Source of the DNA: Halichondria panicea
Taxonomy: Eukaryota > Porifera > Demospongiae > Suberitida > Halichondriidae
Assembly: GCF_963675165.1 (NCBI RefSeq)
Contig: NC_087386.1
Span: forward strand, 90,001 to 154,000
Direction: 5' to 3'
DNA length: 64,000 bases
Position 1 is the stretch's first letter. Each line of letters opens with the position of its first letter. The notes under the pieces were generated by a model that worked only from the letters and a program-made list of their open reading frames with translations, was not told where the DNA came from and did not search any database. The position numbers were made by a program, and so were the translations under genes. Shown here piece by piece: positions 12,638 through 25,591 of this stretch.

Positions 12638-13730
12638 GGGTTAGGGTTAGGGTTAGGGTTAGGGTTAGGGTTAGGGTTAGGGTTAGGGTTAGGGTTAGGG
12701 TTAGGGTTAGGGTTAGGGTTAGGGTTAGGGTTAGGGTTAGGGTTAGGGTTAGGGTTAGGGTTAGGGTTAGGGTTAGGGTTAGGGTTAGGGTTAGGGTTAG
12801 GGTTAGGGTTAGGGTTAGGGTTAGGGTTAGGGTTAGGGTTAGGGTTAGGGTTAGGGTTAGGGTTAGGGTTAGGGTTAGGGTTAGGGTTAGGGTTAGGGTT
12901 AGGGTTAGGGTTAGGGTTAGGGTTAGGGTTAGGGTTAGGGTTAGGGTTAGGGTTAGGGTTAGGGTTAGGGTTAGGGTTAGGGTTAGGGTTAGGGTTAGGG
13001 TTAGGGTTAGGGTTAGGGTTAGGGTTAGGGTTAGGGTTAGGGTTAGGGTTAGGGTTAGGGTTAGGGTTAGGGTTAGGGTTAGGGTTAGGGTTAGGGTTAG
13101 GGTTAGGGTTAGGGTTAGGGTTAGGGTTAGGGTTAGGGTTAGGGTTAGGGTTAGGGTTAGGGTTAGGGTTAGGGTTAGGGTTAGGGTTAGGGTTAGGGTT
13201 AGGGTTAGGGTTAGGGTTAGGGTTAGGGTTAGGGTTAGGGTTAGGGTTAGGGTTAGGGTTAGGGTTAGGGTTAGGGTTAGGGTTAGGGTTAGGGTTAGGG
13301 TTAGGGTTAGGGTTAGGGTTAGGGTTAGGGTTAGGGTTAGGGTTAGGGTTAGGGTTAGGGTTAGGGTTAGGGTTAGGGTTAGGGTTAGGGTTAGGGTTAG
13401 GGTTAGGGTTAGGGTTAGGGTTAGGGTTAGGGTTAGGGTTAGGGTTAGGGTTAGGGTTAGGGTTAGGGTTAGGGTTAGGGTTAGGGTTAGGGTTAGGGTT
13501 AGGGTTAGGGTTAGGGTTAGGGTTAGGGTTAGGGTTAGGGTTAGGGTTAGGGTTAGGGTTAGGGTTAGGGTTAGGGTTAGGGTTAGGGTTAGGGTTAGGG
13601 TTAGGGTTAGGGTTAGGGTTAGGGTTAGGGTTAGGGTTAGGGTTAGGGTTAGGGTTAGGGTTAGGGTTAGGGTTAGGGTTAGGGTTAGGGTTAGGGTTAG
13701 GGTTAGGGTTAGGGTTAGGGTTAGGGTTAG
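12638..13730 (+). repeat. Telomere repeat (TTAGGG)n, about 182 copies
   Basis: Perfect TTAGGG without a visible variant over about 1.09 kb. The G-rich strand reads left to right, so the chromosome terminus points right, into the assembly gap. This fits the order unique, subtelomere, satellite, telomere for a true chromosome end on the left contig. Its position inside the scaffold is discussed in the findings. Confidence 0.99.
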
Positions 13731-13930
13731 NNNNNNNNNNNNNNNNNNNNNNNNNNNNNNNNNNNNNNNNNNNNNNNNNNNNNNNNNNNNNNNNNNNNNN
13801 NNNNNNNNNNNNNNNNNNNNNNNNNNNNNNNNNNNNNNNNNNNNNNNNNNNNNNNNNNNNNNNNNNNNNNNNNNNNNNNNNNNNNNNNNNNNNNNNNNNN
13901 NNNNNNNNNNNNNNNNNNNNNNNNNNNNNN
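13731..13930. other. Assembly gap, exactly 200 N
   Basis: A fixed-length run of 200 N between the telomere and the reversed subtelomere copy. A round 200 is a conventional scaffolding gap size, so the true distance is unknown. Confidence 0.99.
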
Positions 13931-14099
13931 GGCAAGGTTTCTCCAGCATTACCTTACTTGGTAGTACATTACATTCCATATTACAAGAGTTTAAAGGTTC
14001 ATAACTGTCAACACATTCAGATGACTAATAAAGATTAATGTACTAAATTGCTGTATAAATCATTGAAATTGCGGCACAAGTTCATAATGAATTAGCATA

Positions 14100-17000
14100 C
14101 ACTCGCTTTGGTTGTTCCACCCTAATTACTGTACACCCCTAGAGAGTACAGAACAAGGTAAACAGTGAACAGTAAGGTATCATGTCTCAGAACAACATAG
14201 AAGGACATGTGGCATGCTCGGTACGATCATGTAGCTATTCTGCTGTCCAATCACCAGTAAGTGTCATTGCGCCCTCTGTTCCGATTTATAAATCCCAGGG
14301 TCACAGCTAGTCCCTAAGGCAGGGCCTAGCACAGGCTCTACATCACCCTGAGGCATGATCCCAACTGTACAAAGCTCTAATCAGTACTAACCTAGATACA
14401 AAGATAATGGGCCACCTGCCATGCACACAAGCTCAAAGCTATTTTATAATTAACACACAGTAACTTACCCACTGGAATAGGTAGCACTCAATGGAGATTT
14501 CCTCCTGTTCAGATGATGGAGTGGTTGGTTGATCCATTGTATGGTGGTACTCCCTCCGTTGCACATGAAGAGAGAGAGAGGGATAGAATAGTCACCCATA
14601 CACCACACAGCTACAAGCATAAGCACAGCATACACTCGCCTTGGTTGTACCACCCTAATTACTGTACACCCCTAGAGAGTACAGAACAAGGTAAACAGTA
14701 AACAGTTAGGTATCATGTCTCAGAACAATATAGAACCTGTGCCAGGACATGTGGCATGCTCGGTACGATCGGGTCATGACAACGTAGCTATTCTGCCTCA
14801 TTCCTGTCCAATCACCAGTAAGTGTCATTGCGCCCCCACTGGGCAGTATTGCTCTGTTCCGATTTCTAAATCCCATGCCTTCAGGGCTACCGATACCGCA
14901 ACGCGATGGCAGGATCCCAAAAGCAAGGAATCTAGAAATCGAACAGAGGCTATACTGTCAAGTTTTCCCAAAGGTAAGGATCGCTCAAGACGCTTGACTT
15001 GCTGATCATACAACAGGTCAACAGGGTCACAGCTAGTCCCTAAGGCAGGGCCTAGCACAGGCTCTACATCACCCTGAGGCATGATCCCAACTGTACAAAG
15101 CTCTAATCAGTACTAACCTAGATACAAACCTAGATACAAAGATAATGGGCCACCTGCCATGCACACAAGCTCAAAGTTATTTTATAATTAACCTTACCCA
15201 CTGGAATAGTCAATGGAGGTCTCCTCCTGTTCAAGTGGCAGGATGATGGAGTGGTTGGTTGGTCCATTCTATGTGGTACTCCCTCCGTTGCACATGAAGA
15301 GAGAGAGAGAGAGGGATAGAATAGTCACCCATACACCACACAGCTACAAGCATAAGCACAGCATACACTCGTACCACCCTAATTACTGTACACCAGTACA
15401 GAACAAGGTAAACAGTAAACAGTTAGGTATCATGTCTCAGAACAATATAAATCCTGTGCCAGGACATGTGGCATGCTCGGTACGATCGGGTCATGACAAC
15501 GTAGCTATTCTGTTTCATTCCTGTCCAATCACCAGTAAGTGTCATTGCGCCCCCACTGGGCAGTATTGCTCTGTTCCGATTTCTAAATCCCCTGCCTTCA
15601 GGGCTACCGATACCGCAACGCGATGGCAGGATCCCAAAAGCAAGGAATCTAGAAATCAAACAGAGGCTATACTGTCAAGTTTTCCCAAAGGTAAGGATCG
15701 CTCAAGACGCTCGACTTGCTGATTATACAACAGGTCAACAGGGTCACAGCTAGTCCCTAAGGCAGGGCCTAGCACAGGCTCTACATCACCCTGAGGCATG
15801 ATCCCAACTGTACAAAGCTCTAATCAGTACTAACCTAGATACAAAGATAATGGGCCACCTGCCATGCACACAAGCTCAAAGTTATTTTATAATTAACCTT
15901 ACCCACTGGAATAGGTAGCACTCAATGGAGGTCTCCTCCTGTTCAAGTGGCAGGATGATGGAGTGGTTGGTTGGTCCATTCTATGGTGGTACTCCCTCCG
16001 TTGCACATGAAGAGAGAGAGAGAGGGATAGAATAGTCACCCATACACCACACAGCTACAAGCATAAGCACAGCATACACTCGTACCACCCTAATTACTGT
16101 ACACCCCTAGAGAGTACAGAACAAGGTAAACAGTAAACAGTTAGGTATCATGTCTCAGAACAATATAAAACCTGTGCCAGGACATGTGGCATGCTCGGTA
16201 CGATCGGGTCATGACAACGTAGCTAATCTGCTTCATTCCTGTCCAATCACCAGTAAGTGTCATTGCGCCCCCACTGGGCAGTATTGCTCTGTTCCGATTT
16301 CTAAATCCCCTGCCTTCAGGGCTACCGATACCGCAACGCAATGGCAGGATCCCAAAAGCAAGGAATCTAGAAATCGAACAGAGGCTATACTGTCAAGTTT
16401 TCCCAAAGGTAAGGATCGCTCAAGACGCTCGACTTGCTGATCATACAACAGGTCAACAGGGTCACAGCTAGTCCCTAAGGCAGGGCCTAGCACAGGCTCT
16501 ACATCACCCTGAGGCATGATCCCAACTGTACAAAGCTCTAATCAGTACTAACATAGATACAAAGATAATGGGCCACCTGCCATTATTTTATAATTAACAC
16601 ACAGTAACTTACCCACTGGAATAGGTAGGAGGTCTCCTCCTGTTCAAGTGGCAGGATGATGGAGTAGTTGGTTGGTCCATTCTATGGTGGTACTACCTCC
16701 GTTGCACATGAAGAGAGAGAGAGGGATAGAATAGTCACCCATACACCACACAGCTACAAGCATAAGCACTCGTACCACCCTAATCACTGTACACCCCTAG
16801 AGAGTACAGAACAAGGTAAACAGTGAACAGTTAGGTATCATGTCTCAGAACAACATAGAACCTGTGCCAGGACATGTGGCATGCTCGGTACGATCGGGTC
16901 ATGACAACGTAGCTATCCTGTATCATTCCTGTCCAATCACCAGTAAGTGTCATTGCACCCTCACTGGGCAGTATTGCTCTGTTCCGATTTCTAAATCCCA

Positions 17001-18920
17001 TGCCTTCAGGGCTACCGATACTGCAACGCGATGGCAGGATCCCAAAAGCAAGGAATCTAGAAATCGAACAGAGGCTATACTGTCAAGTTTTCCCAAAGGT
17101 AAGGATCGCTCAAGACGCTCGACTTGCTGATCATACAACAGGTCAACAGGATCACAGCTAGTCCCTAAGGCAGGGCCTAGCACAGGCTCTACATCACCCT
17201 GAGGCAAGCTCTAATCAGTACTAACCTAGATACAAAGCCACCTGCCATGCACACAAGCTCAAAGTTATTTTATAATTAACACACAGTAACTTACCCACTG
17301 GAATAGGTAGCACTCAATGGAGGTCTCCTCCTGTTCAAGTGGCAGGAGTGGTTTGTTGGTCCATTCTATGGTGGTACTCCCTCCGTTGCACATGAAGAGA
17401 GAGAGAGAGAGGGATAGAATAGTCACCCATACACCACACAGCTACAAGCATAAGCACAGCATACACCCTAATTACTGTACACCCCTAGAGAGTACAGAAC
17501 AAGGTAAACAGTGAACAGTTAGGTATCATGTCTCAGAACAACATAGAATCTGTGCCAGGACATGTGGCATGCTCGGTACGATCGGGTCATGACAACGTAG
17601 CTATTCTGCATCATTCCTGTCCAATCACCAGTAAGTGTCATTGCGCCCCCACTGGGCAGTATTGCTCTGTTCCGATTTCTAAATCCCATGCCTTCAGGGC
17701 TACCGATACCGCAACGCGATGGCAGGATCCCAAAAGCAAGGAATCTAGAAATCGAACAGAGGCTATACTGTCAAGTTTTCCCAAAGGTAAGGATCGCTCA
17801 AGACGCTCGACTTGCTGATCATACAACAGGTCAACAGGGTCACAGCTAGTCCCTAAGGCAGGGCCTAGCACAGGCTCTACATCACTCTGAGGCATGATCC
17901 CAACTGTACAAAGCTCTAATCAGTACTAACCTAGATACAAAGATAATGGGCCACCTGCCATGCACACAAGCTCAAAGTTATTTTATAATTAACACACAGT
18001 AACTTACCCACTGGAATAGGTAGGAGGTCTCCTCCTGTTCAAGTGGCAGGATGATGGAGTGGTTGGTTGGTCCATTCTATGGTGGTACTCCCTCCGTTGC
18101 ACATGAAGAGAGAGAGAGGGATAGAATAGTCACCCATACACCACACAGCATACACTCGCCTTGGTGGTTGTACCACCCTAATTACTGTACACCCCTAGAG
18201 AGTACAGAACAAGGTAAACAGTAAACAGTTAGGTATCATGTCTCAGAACAACATAGAACCTGTGCCAGGACATGTGGCATGCTCGGTACGATCGGGTCAT
18301 GACAACGTAGCTATTCTGCCTCATTCCTGTCCAATCACCATTAAGTATCATTGCGCCCCCACTGGGCAGTATTGCTCTGTTCCGATTTCTAAATCCCATG
18401 CCTTCAGGGCTACCGATACCGCAACGCGATGGCAGAATCCCAAAAACAAGGAATCTAGAAATCGAACAGAGGCTATACTGTCAAGTTTTCCCAAAGGTAA
18501 GGATCGCTCAAGACGCTCGACTTGCTGATCATACAACAGGTCCACAGAGTCACAGCTAGTCCCTAAGGCAGGGCCTAGCACAGGCTCTACATCACCCTGA
18601 GGCATGATCCCAACTGTACAACGCTCTAATCAGTACTAACCTAGATACAAAGATAATCCATGCACACAAGCTCAAAGCTATTTAATAATAATATTAACAC
18701 ACAGTAACTTACCCACTGGAATAGGTAGCACTCTCTCCTCCTGTTCAAGTGGCAGGATGATGGAGTGGTTGGTTGGTCCATTGTATGGTGGTACTCCCTC
18801 CGTTGCAGAGAGAGGGATAGAGTAGCCATCATGCTGCCATACACGTACACAGCTACAAGCATATTTAAAGCGCAGCACTCATAGTAAGTGGGCGGGGCTA
18901 TTCTTTGGGACAAAGGGCGA
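14100..18920. repeat. Seven tandem copies of the 0.7-kb subtelomeric unit (right)
   Basis: Plus-strand frames starting MSQNNI occur at 14,715, 15,432 (inside 15,213-15,722), 16,150, 16,840, 17,528 and 18,238, with a deleted copy near 14,180. The 16,840 copy has private differences (CTLTGQYC in place of CAPTGQYC) and has no partner in the left arm. Function unknown. Confidence 0.85.
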
Positions 18921-19084
18921 CTCATTCATGAGACTACTATATCATATGCAGGCATGCATGTGGGACAAAGGACGACTCATTCATGAGACTACTATCATGC
19001 AGGCATGCATGATTCCGCTATAATCAATGATTAATTAATGGCAAAATTATTTTTATTATATTAATGGCAAAAATGCAGTTAGGT

Positions 19085-22000
19085 GTCTATTATTGTGTGT
19101 CAGTCTCTTAGTTGTCCTGCGAGTGTCCATAATTATTCAATCCATGGGCAAGGGAGGGCAGCAAATTGTATCATGATCGTAATAAAAAGGCGTATTACAT
19201 GGTATAGTAGAGTCTGTCCCGGGTGGTGTGCTGTCCTAGCTGGTAGTAGGTAGGTCTTGTAGTGTTGGTTAGTTGGTGATGCTGGCTCTTAGTAGAACTT
19301 GCTGCTCCCTCCGACTAGGTGTGGGGATAAAGACACGGATGATGTGTGATGTGTGTACAGTACACAAAAACACAGCATGTACGACACAATGCATGGGTGG
19401 AGGTGTGGTCAAGAGGGTTACCATGTATGGGGGTGTGACCACATATCAGTACAGTGAGTGGGGGTGTGGCCCCATATATACAGGATGTGCAGGTACAATG
19501 TGTGTGGATAGAGGTGTGGTCTGCACTGATAATAATGAAGTGATTCCGTATGACCAGGTGAAAAACATAAAACAACCAAACCGACAATATACTAGACTAT
19601 AGAATGAACTAAGAATGAACTAAGAATAAGCTTAGCCTGCGTAAGCAAGTTGGAGGAAGAAGCTGAGCAGAACAGAAACCGATCCAAACAGTGGCATACA
19701 TTAATTTAGTGTAATAATTATACAGAATAACTTCTCCTGCATTGGTCCATCAGAGCAGTGGAGCCATCATCAGATCATTGCCACCATGGGAGTCCTCTCT
19801 ATACAAACTTACAACACACTTCACACTTCATGTAATAAAAATGGAAGACACTCCCACGCACCATGCAAAGCTATGGTTTCCTGGCATTGAAATGTGAACA
19901 ACTATACAACATTTCTCGAGGGCTCAAATAAGGAACTTTCCCGCTACACAGTAGTAGAGGTCAATGCATAAGTGGAGTTAACTACCTAATGCTGGTACAA
20001 TAATAAAATACAATTTCTTAAGCCAAGAGTAGAAGAAATGTTTTAAACTGGCTAGTGATTCAAGGCAATTGCATCTGACCCAAAACAGAGAAGGTACCGT
20101 ACAATAATTATCAGACTATACCTTGTGTGGCCGACTCCCTTTGTTTAGAGTAGCCTTTCCTGTCAGAAAATCACATACACTGCCTGCAGATTGAGTGATG
20201 AAGAAAGGGGAGCTCAAGATGCTACTCTACAGTCAATTACTGATAATGTTACGAAATGTACAAGCAACAGAATATTCGTACATGATACAGTAACTGGACC
20301 TTTGGTGTCTATTATTGTGTGTCAGTCTCTTAGTTGTCCTGCGAGTGTCCATAATTATTCAATCCATTGGCGAGGGAGGGCAGCAAATTGTATCATGATC
20401 GTAATACAAAGGCGTATTACATGGGTATAGTAGAGTCTGTCCCGGGTGGTGTGCTGTCCTAGCTGGTAGTAGGTAGGTCTTGTAGAGTGTTGGTTAGTGG
20501 GTGATGCTGGCTCTTAGTAGAACTTGCTGCTCCCTCCGACTAGGTGTGGGGATAAAGACACGGATGATGTGTGTACTGTACACAAAAACACAGCATAGGA
20601 TTGGGGTGTGGTCAAGAGGGTTACCATGTATGGGGGTGTGACCACATATCAGTACAGTGAGTGGGGGTGTGGCCCCATATATACAGGATGTGCAGGTACA
20701 ATGTGTGGATAGAGGTGTGGTCTGCACTGTATAAAAATTAATGAAGTGATTCCGTATGACCAGGTGAAAAACATAAAACAACCAAACCGACAATATACTA
20801 GACTATAGAATGAACTAAGAATGAACTAATTAAGAATAAGCTTAGCCTGCGTAAGCAAGTTGGAGGAAGAAGCTGAGCAGAACAGAAACCGATCCAAACA
20901 GTGGCATACATTAATTTAGTGTAATAATTATACAGAATAATTTCTCCTGCATTGGTCCATCAGAGCAGTGGAGCCATCATCAGATCATTGCCACCATGGG
21001 AGTCCTCTCTGTACAAACTTACAACACACTTCACACTTCATGTAATATAAATGGAAGACACTCCCACGCACCATGCAAAGCTATGGTTTCCTGGCATTGA
21101 AATGTGAACAACTATACAACATTTCTCGAGGGCTCAAATAACGAACTTTCCCGCTACACGCAGAGGTCAATGCATAAGTGGAGTTAACTACCTAATGCTG
21201 GTACAATAATAAAATACAATTTCTTAAGCCAAGAGTAGATGAAATGTTTTAAACTGGCTAGTGATTCAAGGCAATTGCATCTGACCCAAAACAGAGAAGA
21301 TCATCTAGTACTGTACAATAATTATTAGACTATACCTTGTGTGGCCGACTCCCTCTGTTTAGAGTAGCCTTTCCTGTCAGAAAATCACATACACTGCCTG
21401 CAGATTGAGTGATGAAGAAAGGGGGAGCTCAAGATGCTACTCTACAGTCAATTACTGATAATGTTACGAAATGTACAAGCAACAGAATATTCGTACATGA
21501 TACAGTAACTGGACCTTTGGTGTCTATTATTGTGTGTCAGTCTCTTAGTTGTCCTGCGAGTGTCCATAATTATTCAATCCATTGGCGAGGGAGGGCAGCA
21601 AATTGTATCATGATCGTAATACAAAGGCGTATTACATGGTATAGTAGAGTCTGTCCCGGGTGGTGTGCTGTCCTAGCTGGTAGTAGGTAGGTCTTGTAGA
21701 GTGTTGGTTAGTGGGTGATGCTGGCTCTTAGTAGAACTTGCTGCTCCCTCCGACTAGGTGTGGGGATAAAGACACGGATGATGTGTGTACTGTACACAAA
21801 AACACAGCATAGGGTTGGGGTGTGATCAAGAGGGTTACCATGTATGGGGGTGTGACCACATATCAGTACAGTGAGTGGGGGTGTGGCCCCATATATACAG
21901 GATGTGCAGGTACAATGTGTGGATAGAGGTGTGGTCTGCACTGTATAAAAATTAATGAAGTGATTCCGTATGACCAGGTGAAAAACATAAAACAACCAAA

Positions 22001-22830
22001 CCGACAATAATACTAGACTATAGAATGAACTAAGAATGAACTAAGAATAAGCTTAGCCTGCGTAAGCAAGTTGGAGGAAGAAGCTGAGCAGAACAGAAAC
22101 CGATCCAAACAGTGGCATACATTAATTAGTGTAATAATTATACAGAATAACTTCTCCTGCATCGGTCCATCAGAGCATCATCAGATCATTGCCACCATGG
22201 GAGTCCTCTCTGTACAAACTTACAACACACTTCACACTTCATGTAATATAATGGAAGACACTCCCACGCACCATGCAAAGCTGTGGTTTCCTGGCATTGA
22301 AATGTGAACAACTATACAACATTTCTCGAGGGCTCAAATAACGAACTTTCCCGCTACACGGTAGTAGAGGTCAATGCTGGGTACAATAATAAAATACAAT
22401 TTCTTAAGCCAGAGTAGAAAAAATGTTTTAACTGGCTATAGTGATTGAAGGCAATTGCATCTGACCCAAAACAGAATCTAAGTACCGTACAATAATTATT
22501 AGACTATACCTTGTGTGGCCGACTCCCTCTGTTTAGAGTCTGTCAGAAAATCACATACACTGCCTGCAGATTGAGTGATGAAGCACAAGATGCTACTCTA
22601 GAGTCAATTACTGATAATGCTACGAAATGTACAAGCAACAGAATATTCATACATGATACAATAACTGGCCCTTTGTCTCTCAGAGGTAGATCCACTCCAT
22701 CCCCGGCCAATAACAGATCATCTCCTCTTCGATCAGAAAGCCAGCATTCTATGTTGCGGCCTGGAAGGCTAAGAATCATAGCACCATCCATACATCCATA
22801 TAAAGTCAGTACCCAATGAATCATTACAAT
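19085..22830. repeat. About three tandem copies of the 1.2-kb subtelomeric unit (right)
   Basis: These are reverse complements of the left units, with landmarks near 19,549, 20,747 and 21,961, plus a diverged end copy at 22,511-22,819. The LSDEERG core frame is on the plus strand here. The copy at 21,409 has one extra G in a G run, which shifts the frame upstream. Confidence 0.85.
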
Positions 22831-24696
22831 ATGAAATACAGCAGATAATTGCATAATTATAGTGATGTAACTAATGGCTTGGAGATCTATATAATCCTGT
22901 GCTCATTAAAGGGGCTGAATACCAGAAGATAGTACACTACATCACTTACATAATTATTATACTGACCCTTTCCTGTCGTATCTTGTAGTGCTCTTATATA
23001 TACGTACGTCAGCAGCCATTCAGTGATAAAAATTAAGAGTGGGGCGTCCCCCATAAAAGATGAAATGACAATAAAATTATGAGAGTGATTGAATGCTGAA
23101 TCCTGTGCTGTGCAGCGTTGAGTAGTTATCTGTGAGTAAGACATGAGAGAACAATAATATTATAAGGACAGTATACACAGAGCTACTTTAACACAAGGCT
23201 GTCACTATTAATATCCAACTACCACCTTGCTAAAAAAATATCCATTAGCTATAGCGCTCACCAAAAGGTACAAGGAGACAGTCGGCAGGGGCGAGTCGCC
23301 CCGGCAGGGTACACCTCGTCTTGCTCTCTCTTTGTCTCGTGGCTGCAAATGACATGTGCTCTAGCTCTATTATGACATGCGTGACAACTAACATTTGTGC
23401 ACATGTAACAAGCGTGACAATTTAAAGTATATTCATTATTTGAAGGTAAGGCAGCCATAGGTACGTATAGCTAGCCAGAGCCAGCAGAGTGTTCACAGAT
23501 TGTCCATAGCCTCGAGCTGCTCCCGCACATGCGAGGCCAGCTATAGTCTCTTGAACAAGCAATTACCTCAATGCCTAATGGCTACAATTATAATTATAGC
23601 TAGCTACCATATAGCGGGTAATTTTCGTGGGGTAAAATATTCGTGGGCAGGCTGACCTCCACGAAATTTTATCGTAGGCGTGGCTTATCTGAAGCATAGT
23701 ACTGTACACTCCGTGGATGTGAAACGTAGGTAGTATACGGGTAGATTACGGAGTATTCGTGTTCACTCACTGCAACGGCACCCAGCTGCAGAAACAGACA
23801 CTTTTAGTGTTGTTTTTCTTGCACAGCTGCGCACTTGTAGCTTCAGTTGAGGAGAAGGTCTGCTGTACTCGTAGGTAGGAGGTAAGTCTATCATAGAGCA
23901 TGTATATTGAGCCTGCATTATTAGTGGATAGCCTTTTGGAGCTCATTTTTGTCTGTAACTTACTAGGTGACAAGTTTGTGGTTAGGCGATCTTTGGTTGG
24001 GTTTATGGTTGGAACATTTCGCTTTGCTTTCCTGTTAGTCTATGAAGTGAAGTACCGGGAGAATGTGTTCAGCACTTAAGGAAATGTATAAGGCTAGCAG
24101 CAAACTGAATGATAGGTCAAATTAGGTGTTTAACGGTACTCATCTTGTGGTTAGGCGATCTTGCCAACAAAAAGCTCCATCACTTAAATAATGCTCTATC
24201 ACCAAAGGAAGCGGAAAGGAGCATAATTATTCCCTGATGCAAGACTAACAAACAAGTGTACGAGCACAAGTAGCGATAAGACGAAGAAAAATCCTCCTTC
24301 AACTTTAAATCAGTTTTAGTTGTCCATTTAGTTGTCTATTACTAAGTCTATCTCCATGCATGGATGCCTGCCTATATACTATTCTGTGTGCATACATGCT
24401 GTGCTATATACAATGTCATCACAAAAATTAAGTCAGCAGTGTACATGTAGCTAGATCTAGATTTGTCAGGTTCCAATATGATTTTTGCATCTCCACTTTC
24501 ATTCATGAACATCTCTCTTGGCTCTCCCTGCGCAGAGAATCAGTTAGCACTGGAAGAACTTGGACTGGGAGCTTCAGTTATCTGATCACTCACACGTAGT
24601 TACTGTATCCATGCAGTAGATTCTGTATACTATACGGAATTCCGGATACTCTGTCCGTGTCATCCGTTGCAATGAGTGTTTCAGGACTTTTGGTAC

Positions 24697-24876
24697 TGGA
24701 GATTGCAGAATCTTTGCAACACATGAATAGAAGTGTGTAGCGCTGTGGTTCCTTATATGGGAAATGCTCCTAGTAAAACAGACCACAGTGTGTACACAAA
24801 ATCCATATAAGGAACGCGTAACGCTCTACGCTTTTACTGGTGTGTTGCAAAGATTCTGCAAACTCCAGTAGTGGGC
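24697..24876. mobile_element. Foldback repeat with dispersed core
   Basis: CTGGAGATTGCAGAATCTTT near 24,700 is mirrored by AAAGATTCTGCAAACTCCAG near 24,850. The centre (about 24,757-24,815, containing AAACAGACCACAGTGTGTAC) recurs at 28,528-28,597 inside a TBC1D2 intron, so this is a dispersed family with at least two members in the window. Confidence 0.55.
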
Positions 24877-24946
24877 GGAAGTGTTTCACATCCACGGAGT
24901 GTACAGTATCTATGTCTGAAGGTAGGAATGCCGTGCAGCCACGAGA

Positions 24947-25064
24947 CTAAATAATAGTTAGACACTATTTTGGAGGTGTCTATGGGATTTAGAAGCCCAA
25001 AGGCACTGATTTAGTATCCCGAGCGTAGATAAAACTTCCTAAACAGTGTCTAAGCATTTTAGAT
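24947..25064. mobile_element. MITE-like element, internally shortened copy
   Basis: The left end CTAAATAATAGTTAGACACT matches the neighbouring full copy at 25,192. The right end, AAACAGTGTCTAAGCATTTT then AGAT, is its diverged terminal repeat. The interior is cut just after the shared word CCCGAGCGTAG. Confidence 0.6.
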
Positions 25065-25191
25065 CATAGCAACCATGAGTATTTAGCCAATCAGATTTGA
25101 ATATTCTTGTCTAATCTTTGCTACATGATTTTCTAAATTGGATAGAACATTTCTTCTAACCAATCAGATTGCAGTATTTATGACAAACATG

Positions 25192-25348
25192 ATCTAAATA
25201 ATAGTTAGACACTGTTTTGGAGGTGTCTATGGGATTTAGAAGCCCAAAGGCACTGATTTAGTATCCCGAGCGTAGCGAGGGTACTAAAGTGGCTGAGGGC
25301 TTCTAAATCACATGGACACCGACAAAACAGTGTCTAACTCATTTAGAT
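25192..25348. mobile_element. MITE, 157 bp, about 50-bp terminal inverted repeats
   Basis: The left end begins ATCTAAATAATAGTTAGACA. The right end, in reverse complement, begins ATCTAAATGAGTTAGACACT. Pairing extends through GATTTAGAAGCCC on both sides. The short loop contains GAGCGTAGCGAGGGTAC. No coding capacity. Superfamily not assigned. Confidence 0.75.
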
Positions 25349-25591
25349 ACTAGTGCGCATGCGCAAACTGCTTGACTACAATACAATTACTTGACAACGG
25401 AATACTAGGTATACTAAGTAAATTTGCAGGTATACTAAGTCCCATAGTATACCTGCTCTGAGGCAGTACTTCCCATGTACTTCCCATGTAGATCTTATCA
25501 ACTAGTGTCTAAACGAAATTTTTACTCAGGAAAACTACCGTTTCTCGAGTTAAACGAATTTTTTACCCCATGAAACTTACCCGCTATACGG

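Larger units (their letters stand above)
13931..23465 (-). repeat. Right arm of the inverted subtelomeric duplication
   Basis: Reverse complement of 318-9,091. It begins exactly at the end of one copy of the 60-bp duplicated segment and lacks everything distal to it (spacer, satellites, telomere). It contains seven 0.7-kb units (14,100-18,920) where the left arm has six; the additional one is about 16,600-17,290. It also contains the 1.2-kb units (about 19,085-22,830). Homology fades near 23,465, where the right contig continues into unique sequence. Confidence 0.93.
23607..25591. mobile_element. 2-kb interval bounded by inverted CCRTATAGCGGGTAA ends
   Basis: The left end (from 23,607) reads CCATATAGCGGGTAATTTTC, followed by GTGGGGTAAAA. 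The right end (to 25,591) reads, in reverse complement, CCGTATAGCGGGTAAGTTTC, followed by ATGGGGTAAAA. About 38 bp match with few changes. The interior has no transposase; it holds smaller foldbacks and repeats. It may be a composite non-autonomous DNA transposon or two separate elements in opposite orientation. No target duplication was identified. Confidence 0.45.

Noticed and set aside
12618-14004. Frames of about 450 codons on both strands across the telomere and gap
   Set aside because: They are translations of (TTAGGG)n and of N; a hexamer has no stops in these frames. Not genes.
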